From the NCBI RefSeq assembly GCF_013415125.1, contig NZ_JACCDE010000022.1, positions 1 through 64,000 on the forward strand: a stretch of DNA of 64,000 nt, in the 5' to 3' direction. Position 1 is the first letter of the stretch. The number at the start of each line of letters is the position of its first letter. Shown here one piece after another: positions 26,314-32,866 of the stretch. The notes under the pieces are model-generated. The model saw nothing but the letters and a program-made list of their open reading frames with translations, did not search any database and was not told where the DNA came from. The DNA is from Vreelandella glaciei (lineage in GTDB: Bacteria; Pseudomonadota; Gammaproteobacteria; Pseudomonadales; Halomonadaceae). The position numbers and the translations under genes were made by a program.

Positions 26314-26790
26314 TTACTTGCTCAAGTAGGCATTAAGCATCCAAACGGTTTTTTCCTGCTCGCGGATGTAGTCACCGGCTTGTGCCGCGGTGCCTTCATC
26401 ATCAGCGTCAGAGGCGAGCGCCAGTAGTTCGCGCTGTAGCTCAATGATCGTTTGATAGCCTTTCAGCACGCCTTTAACGCAGGTGATGCCGTCGTGAACG
26501 TCTTTATCTTCCTGAATGCGCGATAGCGTGACGTAGTCGCTGTAAGCGTGTACCGGTTTGTGCCCCAGGGTTAGGATACGCTCGGCCACTTCGTCCACTT
26601 TGGCTAACAGGTCGGTGTAGAACTCTTCAAACTTGGCGTGCAGCTCGAAAAAGTCGCTACCGCGTACATTCCAGTGGTAGCCACGCACGTTCATGTAGAA
26701 AATTTGGTAGTTGGCTAGCAGGTGGTTGAGCTTTTCGGCGAGTTGACTAGCGCTACCTTCGTGTAGGCCAATGCTATTAGTGTCAGTCAT
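26314..26790 (-). CDS. dps: Dps-family ferritin-like protein
   Basis: Mini-ferritin that oxidises and stores iron with hydrogen peroxide, protecting DNA; forms dodecamers. 158 residues. The ferroxidase-site pattern is clear: NVRGYHWNVRGSDFFELHAKF (written as positions about 34-54), with the His of YHWN and the Asp/Glu pair in KFEEFYTDLLAKVDEVAERI. The N-terminus is short and poor in lysine, so direct DNA binding by a Lys tail is not suggested. A good binding site (GAGGGAGCAGG) precedes the ATG. No OxyR or Fur site was found upstream by eye. Confidence 0.93.
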   Translation of the reverse strand: MTDTNSIGLHEGSASQLAEKLNHLLANYQIFYMNVRGYHWNVRGSDFFELHAKFEEFYTDLLAKVDEVAERILTLGHKPVHAYSDYVTLSRIQEDKDVHDGITCVKGVLKGYQTIIELQRELLALASDADDEGTAAQAGDYIREQEKTVWMLNAYLSK

Positions 26791-27003
26791 ATCCTGCTCC
26801 CTCTTTATGCCGCAACGTGCGGCGGTTAATGCGTTTTCAGCACAAATCTTGAGAATATCTGTTCAGAATAGGGCGTCTTTGGTTCAGTGCAAAGCAGGTT
26901 TTTTGCATCGCCGCCATAGCGCTACGACATTAGATGCCTGCCGTTACCCTTTTACTACAGTTTAAATGCTGGCGCTGAGAGCTCTTTTCAAGGCCTGCAC
27001 GCT

Positions 27004-27035
27004 TTTCAAAGTTTATGCATTTCAAAGTTTATGCA
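27004..27035. repeat. 16-bp tandem duplication over the glycerate kinase stop
   Basis: TTTCAAAGTTTATGCA occurs twice in exact tandem (27004-27019 and 27020-27035). The copy nearer the gene contains the last codons and TGA stop of the glycerate kinase gene. The second copy is just outside it. Confidence 0.9.
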
Positions 27036-28155
27036 CCCACAGCCGCAGCAGATTTTCACAGTGCGCTTCGAGTAGCTCGGCGGTGCGTGGTAGTGCATCA
27101 GCTAACGTCGTGGGGCCATCGGCTAACGCGAAGGCGGCCGTGACGCCTTCATCAAAACAGGCTTGCCAGCCATCGCCGAGGCTGCCCGCCAGCACGATAA
27201 CGGGTTTGTTAAGGCGCTTGGCGGCACGGGAAACGCCGATAGGCGTTTTACCCGCCAGGCTCTGGCCATCCAGGCGGCCTTCACCGGTAATCACTAGATC
27301 CGCGTTAGCCAAAAGCGTTGCCATGTCAGCCTGTTGCATAATCATTTCGATACCGGGTTTTAACGTGGCGTTTAAAAAGGCCTTGGCTGCAAACCCTATG
27401 CCGCCTGCCGCCCCGGCGCCCGGTAGCGTCCGGTAGTCCTCGCCGAGTATCTGAGCGCTAATGTCAGCAAAGTGGCCCAGCGCGCGGTCTAGCTGTTCGA
27501 CTTCCTCAGGTGAGGCGCCTTTCTGAGGACCAAATACTGCGCTGGCACCGCGTACCCCCAACAACGGGTTATCAACATCCACGGCCGCCTCAAGGGTGAG
27601 GCTAGCCAGCCGCGGGTCTAGCCCATCCAGTGTTAAACGGGTCAGTTGGCTAAGCGCCGCACCGCCAGGAGGTAATGGTTCGTCGTTTTGATCCAAAAAG
27701 CGAGTGCCCAAGGCCTGCAGCATACCGGCACCGCCGTCATTGGTAGCGCTGCCTCCGAGTAGTAGCAGCGCTTTTTCAGCGCCTTGATCCAACGCTGCCA
27801 GTAGCAGTTCACCCACGCCGAAAGTAGAGGTATGCAGCGCGTTGCGCTCATCGCCGGTAAGGTGCTGTAAACCGCTGGCTTCTGCCAGCTCAATAAACGC
27901 GGTACGCTGGGCGCTAAGCCAGCCCCAGGTGGCTTTTCTTGGGCGCCCCAGGGCATCCTGAACATCCAGCTGGCGGCGCTCAGCACCTGTTGCGGCGATC
28001 AGTGCATCTAGGCTTCCTTCGCCACCGTCAGCCAACGGGCAGGCCTGCACTTGGGCACTTGGCAGGGCGCGCTTGACGCCCCGCGCCATGGCCGCGGCGG
28101 CGTCTTGGGCGCTCAGCGCATCTTTAAAGCTGTCGGGGCAAAGTAAAACATTCAT
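27022..28155 (-). CDS. Glycerate kinase (GarK/GlxK family)
   Basis: Phosphorylates glycerate (2-phosphoglycerate-forming in this family) in glyoxylate and glucarate-type pathways. 377 residues from ATG 28155, which has GGAGAA upstream; a GTG further out at 28170 is less likely. Motifs include the N-terminal VLLCPDSFKDALSA, PLADGGEGSLDAL, LLLGGSATNDGGAGML and VITGEGRLDGQSLAGKTPIG. No other glyoxylate-pathway gene is adjacent. Its 3' end carries a 16-bp tandem duplication that leaves the reading frame intact. GarK and GlxK cannot be separated here. Confidence 0.92.
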   Translation of the reverse strand: MNVLLCPDSFKDALSAQDAAAAMARGVKRALPSAQVQACPLADGGEGSLDALIAATGAERRQLDVQDALGRPRKATWGWLSAQRTAFIELAEASGLQHLTGDERNALHTSTFGVGELLLAALDQGAEKALLLLGGSATNDGGAGMLQALGTRFLDQNDEPLPPGGAALSQLTRLTLDGLDPRLASLTLEAAVDVDNPLLGVRGASAVFGPQKGASPEEVEQLDRALGHFADISAQILGEDYRTLPGAGAAGGIGFAAKAFLNATLKPGIEMIMQQADMATLLANADLVITGEGRLDGQSLAGKTPIGVSRAAKRLNKPVIVLAGSLGDGWQACFDEGVTAAFALADGPTTLADALPRTAELLEAHCENLLRLWVHKL

Positions 28156-28261
28156 CAGCACGTTCTCCACAAAACAGTGTCTTCACTACAATGTCATTTC
28201 ATTTAAGCATGACTAGCTTCGGCGAGCTAAACCAGCGGCCTCGTCCGTTAGAGGATCTAAC

Positions 28262-28816
28262 ATGAAGTCGATACCCATAAGCTTAACCTGTCTGCTAGCA
28301 CTGGCTGGCTGCCAAGTGATTCCTGATCGCCTGCCGCAAGCGGAGCCAGCGCCTGCGGCTGCGTGCTATTTTCCCGCCAATCATGAGCGGGCGTTAGAAA
28401 CCAGTGTTGAGGTGCTCACCGAATGGGGCTTTATCCTGAACTCTACTGATACCGCCTTGGGTTTGATTAGCGCCAGTCGGGAACGTGCGCTACACGGCTA
28501 TTATGATCCTTACGATGATGCCTACGGCTATGGGCGCGGAATGCGGGTCTTTGGTGGCTTGGGTATCGGACGAGGTTCCGGTGTCGGGTTCGGTATAGGG
28601 AGCAGTTTTGGCGGTGGTGTAGGCCAGCAGCCGTTAGAGGTTGAGCGTGTGTCACTACTGGTCGACGATACGCATATACGCATATCCCGCGATATCCGCC
28701 GCTTTGATCACTGGGGTGATCTGCGCGAATCCTACAGTGCCAGCAACGACGATTTCTGTCAGCGTTTTCAAACCCGCTTTACGCAAACCGTCCCCGCCAC
28801 CGGGAGGCCGTTATGA
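28262..28816 (+). CDS. Putative lipoprotein, glycine-rich
   Basis: Not recognised. 184 residues with a lipoprotein signal ending in LLALAGC (Cys at about 17), so it should be anchored in the envelope. The middle (about residues 78-122) is rich in Tyr and then Gly: a YYDPYDDAYGYGRG stretch followed by GLGIGRGSGVGFGIGSSFGG, which looks like a flexible or low-complexity linker. The C-terminal part contains VERVSLLVDDTHIRISR, suggesting a small beta domain. Its 3' end overlaps the next lipoprotein gene by four bases (ATGA), so they are coupled. Confidence 0.75.
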   Translation: MKSIPISLTCLLALAGCQVIPDRLPQAEPAPAAACYFPANHERALETSVEVLTEWGFILNSTDTALGLISASRERALHGYYDPYDDAYGYGRGMRVFGGLGIGRGSGVGFGIGSSFGGGVGQQPLEVERVSLLVDDTHIRISRDIRRFDHWGDLRESYSASNDDFCQRFQTRFTQTVPATGRPL

Positions 28817-29172
28817 CGCTTCGCCACTGGTTGTTAGTTGGGCTATTGGGTGGATTGGTCGGCTGTGCAACGACCACGCCCTTGGAGCCCCGTGAGTTGG
28901 CTTATAGCACTTCATCAGAAGAAACCTTCCGCGAAGCCGTCGAGTTGATGGTGGAGCAGGGCTATGTGGTTCGCCATGCGGATCTATCGCTGGGGCGGGC
29001 TGAGGCATCGCTTGCTCGCTGGCCGGAGTATCGGCTGCAGTTGCAGGTGAGCGAAGAGGGCAGTGGCAGCCGTGTGCGGGTATCGGCGTTGAGGGGCAAC
29101 CAGCCGCTGCCGCCCTATTTGCTCGACCCTTGGCTGGTCGCCTTGCAGCATAAACTGGGTGTCGCGCCATGA
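28813..29172 (+). CDS. Putative small lipoprotein
   Basis: Not recognised. 119 residues with a clear lipobox LVGCA (Cys at 18). The mature part begins with a short linker, then SSEETFREAVELMVEQGYVV and a region ending LRGNQPLPPYLLDPW. Like the preceding gene it has a pattern of a helix followed by strands (the earlier gene has ETSVEVLTEWGFIL at the matching place), so the two lipoproteins may be distant paralogues. Start and stop overlap both neighbours by four bases, making a tight operon with the DUF1007 gene. Confidence 0.72.
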   Translation: MTLRHWLLVGLLGGLVGCATTTPLEPRELAYSTSSEETFREAVELMVEQGYVVRHADLSLGRAEASLARWPEYRLQLQVSEEGSGSRVRVSALRGNQPLPPYLLDPWLVALQHKLGVAP

Positions 29173-29828
29173 AGTGGGCAGGTAGCGTAGTCGCCGTTTG
29201 CTTTGGCATGAGTAGTGTTCTGGTCAGCCCCGATGCCCATGCCCACCCTCACGGTTGGATCGATCTGAGTGTGCGGGTCATCACCGATGATCAGGGCGTG
29301 GTGAGTGGCCTGCATCAAACCTGGCGTATGGATCCTTTTTATAGCCTGGTGGTTTTTGAAGAGCTCCAACAGGTAGAGGGTGCCAGCCTCGAACAGGGGC
29401 TCGACCAGCTAGGCAAAGAGATTCGCGATAACCTTGCCGCGCAGCACTACTTAACTGAAGTGCGTATTAACGGTGAACGCCAGGCATTGGGCGAGGTAAG
29501 CGAGTATACCGCCATGGAGCGCGATGGGCGGCTGACCTTTATGTTTATCCTGCCGCTGGAAACGCCGCAGCCGCTGACAGACGCCCTGCTTAGCTACCAG
29601 GTGTTTGATCCCACCTACTACATCGAAGTGGTGCACGAGGAGGAGGGCGGTCAGCCTCGGGATGATGCGTTGATACTGCACGGCGAGCCTGCCTGTGAGT
29701 TGGCTATTCTCCCCGCGGACCCGGATCCTGAACTGGTGATGCAAGCGGCGCTGCTCGACAAGGATGAGAGTGGTGAGCCAGGCCTGGGGCGCTATTTTGC
29801 CGAAACCGGCCAAGTTGATTGTCGCTAG
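29169..29828 (+). CDS. DUF1007 family periplasmic protein
   Basis: 219 residues with an N-terminal signal peptide ending near DAHAHPHGWIDLSV. The AHPHGWID motif right at the mature N-terminus is the DUF1007 signature, and its histidines suggest metal binding. DUF1007 genes are often next to NicO-type metal permeases, as here (NicO starts 79 bases downstream), which implies a periplasmic metal-handling role. It overlaps the upstream lipoprotein gene by four bases. Which metal is involved cannot be read from the sequence, but see the Zur-like site downstream. Confidence 0.82.
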   Translation: MKWAGSVVAVCFGMSSVLVSPDAHAHPHGWIDLSVRVITDDQGVVSGLHQTWRMDPFYSLVVFEELQQVEGASLEQGLDQLGKEIRDNLAAQHYLTEVRINGERQALGEVSEYTAMERDGRLTFMFILPLETPQPLTDALLSYQVFDPTYYIEVVHEEEGGQPRDDALILHGEPACELAILPADPDPELVMQAALLDKDESGEPGLGRYFAETGQVDCR

Positions 29829-29869
29829 GCGCTGTTCGAAAACAGGCAGTGGCGTGCTGCTTTATAGCT

Positions 29870-29886
29870 ATGTTATCTTGTAACAT
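29870..29886. promoter_or_regulatory. Zur-like box upstream of the NicO gene
   Basis: ATGTTAT-CTT-GTAACAT is a 17-base interrupted palindrome. It matches the core of the gammaproteobacterial Zur consensus (ATGTTATA-N-TATAACAT) at all but two positions. It lies 22 bases upstream of the NicO ATG, where bound Zur would block transcription start. Confidence 0.6.
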
Positions 29887-29907
29887 TTTTTGCGTTGGAG
29901 CGTTAAG

Positions 29908-30957
29908 ATGCCCTTAACAAGGCCCTTTACACGTCACTTAGGGTTAAGGCTGGGCCTGTTGCTAGTCGCAGCAGTGCTTATCATTGTTTGGCAAGGCGGT
30001 TTTCAGAGCGTTAGCTATCAGCTACTTGGCTGGCAGCGTGATCTGCACCGCTCGCTAACGCTGGCGATTACCGAACTGTCACGCACCCCCAGTATGGCAA
30101 CGTGGGTGAGCTTGCTGAGTGTTAGCTTCGCCTATGGCGTCTTTCATGCCGCCGGTCCGGGGCACGGTAAAGCCGTCCTGGCGACCTACTTAGCCACCCA
30201 CGGTGGTGCGATAAAGCGCGCCCTGGGGCTGTCGTTTGCCGCCTCTTTGCTGCAAGGGGTGACCGCCATTGCGCTGGTTGTGGTGCTGGTTTACGGCCTA
30301 GGCTGGATCACTCGCCAGGCCATGGGTAGCGTTGCCTGGGTGGAGCAGGCCAGCTTTCTGCTGGTGGCGGCGCTAGGGGCGTGGCTATGCTGGCGAGCCG
30401 TCAAGCAACTGCGGCGAGCCTATCAGCCTGAGCGAGGGGCTCATGCGCACAGCCCAGGCCACGAGCATCATCAAGACCATGAACATAGCCATGGCCACAG
30501 CCACAGCCACAGCCATGATCATAGCCACTGTTGCGGCGGTGCTCACCATATTGAGCCGCAGCAGGCGTTAGATTGGCGCACGGCGATAATGACGGTCGGT
30601 GCCATAGGGATGCGCCCATGTAGTGGGGCAGTGTTAATGTTGGGGGCGGCTAGCCTGCTCGGCCAGTTCGCAGTCGGCGTGGCGTCTGTTGTGGCGATGT
30701 CGCTGGGCACGGGGCTCACGGTGTCAGCACTCGCACTGGCCAGTATTTTAGCCCGTGGCTGGGCGCAGCGGCGATTGTCTAAACAGCAGCACAGCCAGCG
30801 CAGCGTGCAAAAAGCCACCGGCTGGGTGGCCCTGGCCGGTGGAGCGCTGATTGTCGTACTGGGTATTTCACTTAGCGTTGCGGGTATCGCCCAGCCTGCG
30901 AGTGGGCCACTTCTCAACGAGCCACCTGCGCGGCAAGGCCATCCATTAACGGGGTAA
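29908..30957 (+). CDS. NicO-family metal permease with His-rich loop
   Basis: 349-residue membrane protein of the NicO/RcnA superfamily. The family motif HAAGPGHGKAVLATYLATH is at 80-98, with the second conserved motif GMRPCSGAVLML after residue 234. Between them a cytoplasmic or periplasmic loop (about 179-214) contains 16 histidines, partly encoded by repeated CACAGC units at 30496-30513. RcnA exports Ni/Co, while other members import Ni; the Zur-like box makes zinc a candidate here. ATG 29908 has GGAG seven bases upstream and is preferred to an earlier TTG. Its stop is 8 bases from the convergent HIT gene. Confidence 0.88.
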   Translation: MPLTRPFTRHLGLRLGLLLVAAVLIIVWQGGFQSVSYQLLGWQRDLHRSLTLAITELSRTPSMATWVSLLSVSFAYGVFHAAGPGHGKAVLATYLATHGGAIKRALGLSFAASLLQGVTAIALVVVLVYGLGWITRQAMGSVAWVEQASFLLVAALGAWLCWRAVKQLRRAYQPERGAHAHSPGHEHHQDHEHSHGHSHSHSHDHSHCCGGAHHIEPQQALDWRTAIMTVGAIGMRPCSGAVLMLGAASLLGQFAVGVASVVAMSLGTGLTVSALALASILARGWAQRRLSKQQHSQRSVQKATGWVALAGGALIVVLGISLSVAGIAQPASGPLLNEPPARQGHPLTG

Positions 30958-30965
30958 CGGGTAGG

Positions 30966-31385
30966 CTACACATCCAGTCCATTGATAAGCGCCAGCAGTT
31001 GGTCGCGTAACTGCGCTTGCTCATCCAGATCGTAAGGTTTAGGTGAGCCGTTGCCCCAAACAGGGGCAGGCCAGGTTGCATCGCTGTGCCGACGAATAAC
31101 AACGTGCACATGCAGCTGGCTAACCACATTGCCGAGCGCGGCAATATTAACTTTGTCCCCACCCAGCGCTTCTTTCATTGCATCGCCTAGCTGGGTGGCC
31201 TCGCGCCAAAGCTGCTGCTGGTCATTGGCAGAAAGCTCAAACACTTCACTGATAGAAGCGTGGCGCGGTACTAGGATCACCCAGGGATAACGCGCGTCGT
31301 TCATTAACAGCACGCGGCTTAATGGGAGGTCGGCGATAGGTAAGGTGTCGGCGGCAAGGCGTTCATCTAGCTCGAAATTGATCAA
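30966..31385 (-). CDS. HIT-family protein
   Basis: 139-residue histidine-triad nucleotide hydrolase or transferase. The triad region is VVSQLHVHVVIRR: residues Q90, H92 and H94. The usual His-x-His-x-His motif has Gln in the first position here, while the central catalytic His is kept. NARY/WVILVP-type strands near 30-40 match the family. Such Q-type HIT proteins occur in other Gammaproteobacteria, so it is probably active, but the substrate is unknown. Convergent with the NicO gene. Confidence 0.88.
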   Translation of the reverse strand: MINFELDERLAADTLPIADLPLSRVLLMNDARYPWVILVPRHASISEVFELSANDQQQLWREATQLGDAMKEALGGDKVNIAALGNVVSQLHVHVVIRRHSDATWPAPVWGNGSPKPYDLDEQAQLRDQLLALINGLDV

Positions 31386-31559
31386 ATGATAGGCTCCACA
31401 CAGCGGTTAGATGATTGTTAGCATAGCAGCCGCGCAGTGACGTAGGGAAAACGAGCGCGATTGCCAAAACGCTGTTACCCTGAAAAAACTCCCAAGTGGC
31501 AAATTAAGTTGCCAGCGGAGTTTCCCGATGTTGAATAACTCGTTAAGGAGAACGGAAAA

Positions 31560-31691
31560 ATGAAAAAATTATTGGCCATGAGCTTTATGCTGCTGATGAC
31601 AGCGGGTGTGCTAACGGGTTGTAATACCATCTCTGGCGCTGGCCAAGATGTGCAAGAGGGCGGTAAAGCCGTCCAAGATGCAGCTGAATAA
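31560..31691 (+). CDS. Entericidin-like small lipoprotein
   Basis: A 43-residue protein: signal peptide MKKLLAMSFMLLMTAGVLTG, lipidated Cys at 21, then CNTISGAGQDVQEGGKAVQD. This is the pattern of entericidin A/B (EcnAB) lipoproteins, in which the GxGxDVQxGGxAIxxAA segment forms an amphipathic helix. In E. coli EcnA/EcnB act as a stationary-phase toxin/antidote pair, but in most bacteria a single copy occurs and its role is unclear. AAGGAG is at 31545-31550. It is a single-gene unit with its own terminator. Confidence 0.88.
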   Translation: MKKLLAMSFMLLMTAGVLTGCNTISGAGQDVQEGGKAVQDAAE

Positions 31692-31718
31692 GTAAGACTG
31701 CGTTTTAAAGCAAGTGGT

Positions 31719-31754
31719 ATCCAACGGGCTAGGCTAACGCCTGGCCCGTTGGAT
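31719..31754 (+). terminator. Hairpin after the entericidin-like gene
   Basis: An 11-bp perfect stem ATCCAACGGGC (31719-31729) with GCCCGTTGGAT (31744-31754) and a 14-base loop. The T tract after it is short, so termination strength is uncertain. Confidence 0.6.
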
Positions 31755-31794
31755 TTATAGCCTACCCTCATAATCTACTTTTGGAGATTCAAGG

Positions 31795-32166
31795 ATGAAA
31801 CCCCGTATTATTCTGGCTAAGCTCGCTGCTGTTGGCGCTTGTGCAATGCTGCTAACGGCCTGTGCTAGCTCGCAAATGCCGATTTCTCCAGCCAACGACG
31901 ACGTAGACGCTGCGCCACCGCCGCCAACGGTAACGCCCAACGGATCTAATCAAGAGCAGGCAGCTGCCTGCGATCTTGAGGCTATCCAATACGCCATCGG
32001 CGAACCGTTCGATGAAGCAATGGGGTCGCAGTTACAAAGTGAGAGCAGCACTCGTCAAGCGCGCGTATTGCGCCCTGGTGAGGCCGCCACCATGGACCAC
32101 CGCCCGGATCGTTTGAATATTCATCTTGATGATCAAGATGTCATCGAGGAACTTCGCTGCGGCTAA
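31795..32166 (+). CDS. I78-family peptidase inhibitor-like lipoprotein
   Basis: 123 residues with a signal peptide and lipobox (LLTACAS, Cys at about 22), then a Pro/Asn-rich linker around 37-52. The C-terminal half has the I78 inhibitor pattern: IGEPFDEAMGSQL, ARVLRPGEAATMDHRPDRLN and a final ELRCG. Family members related to the Aspergillus elastase inhibitor block serine proteases; in bacteria the target is unknown. Its stop overlaps the stop of the convergent LysE gene (bases CTAA at 32163-32166). Confidence 0.82.
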   Translation: MKPRIILAKLAAVGACAMLLTACASSQMPISPANDDVDAAPPPPTVTPNGSNQEQAAACDLEAIQYAIGEPFDEAMGSQLQSESSTRQARVLRPGEAATMDHRPDRLNIHLDDQDVIEELRCG

Positions 32167-32768
32167 CCTAAGATCAGTACGACGCAGGCGGCGGTCAACA
32201 CGCCCATGGTGATGTTGAACGCCCGCCACGCGGCATCTGTTTTGATCCACTGCCCAATTGCACTACCAAAGCCAGCCCATAGCGCAATACAGGGCAGCGC
32301 CACCATCTCAGCAAAGCCAGCAAGTAACAATGCATTAAATACCGGTTGGCCGCTTTCGGGTAGAAAACCCGCCATCAGCGCCAGTCCCATTACCCATGCT
32401 TTAGGGTTGGCGAACTGAAACGCCGCAGCCTGCCAAAACGTAAACGGTACGCTATGAGCCTGTGCCTTAAGATTGGGCGGCGGGGCGCTGGCAATTTTCC
32501 AAGCCAAATAGAGCAAATACGCGCTGCCTACCCAGCGCAACGCGGTTTGAATTGCAGGGTAGCGTTCAAACAGCACGCCCAAGCCCAGCGCTATGCCCGC
32601 AAAGAGTAAAAAGCAGCCACCTAAAATTCCCCACATATGCGGCAATGTGCGCTTAAAGCCGAAGTTGGCGCCAGAAGCGGTAAGCATAACGTTATTTGGC
32701 CCAGGGGTAAGCGTCATCGACATCATATAGAGCGCGGCCGGACCGAGGATTACCCATTCGCTGTTCAT
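32163..32768 (-). CDS. LysE-family amino acid exporter
   Basis: 201-residue membrane protein of the LysE/RhtB family with about six helices. The signature TLTPGPNNVMLTASGANFGF is near the N-terminus, and FWQAAAFQFANPKAWVM lies in the middle. It exports an amino acid or related metabolite. The ATG at 32768 has GGAT upstream; an ATG at 32786 lies inside the palindrome and lacks a binding site. Divergent from a MocR-type regulator, a common arrangement in which the regulator controls the exporter. Confidence 0.9.
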   Translation of the reverse strand: MNSEWVILGPAALYMMSMTLTPGPNNVMLTASGANFGFKRTLPHMWGILGGCFLLFAGIALGLGVLFERYPAIQTALRWVGSAYLLYLAWKIASAPPPNLKAQAHSVPFTFWQAAAFQFANPKAWVMGLALMAGFLPESGQPVFNALLLAGFAEMVALPCIALWAGFGSAIGQWIKTDAAWRAFNITMGVLTAACVVLILG

Positions 32769-32771
32769 TTT

Positions 32772-32787
32772 ATTGTATCCATACAAT
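32772..32787. promoter_or_regulatory. Palindrome ATTGTAT-CC-ATACAAT, candidate operator
   Basis: A perfect 7-2-7 inverted repeat four bases upstream of the lysE-type start and 80 bases upstream of the divergent MocR-type gene. Its position and symmetry fit an operator for that regulator. Confidence 0.6.
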
Positions 32788-32866
32788 TTGTGGTTGAGGA
32801 TTGCTTTAGAGCGCCTATTGTTAGCATAATGGGGATTAAATTAACGTCAAAGGTTTTATTGTCACC

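Noticed and set aside
30496..30513. CACAGC tandem repeats as a possible short-repeat or CRISPR-like array
   Set aside because: In frame within the His-rich loop of the NicO protein (Ser-His codons). No spacers.
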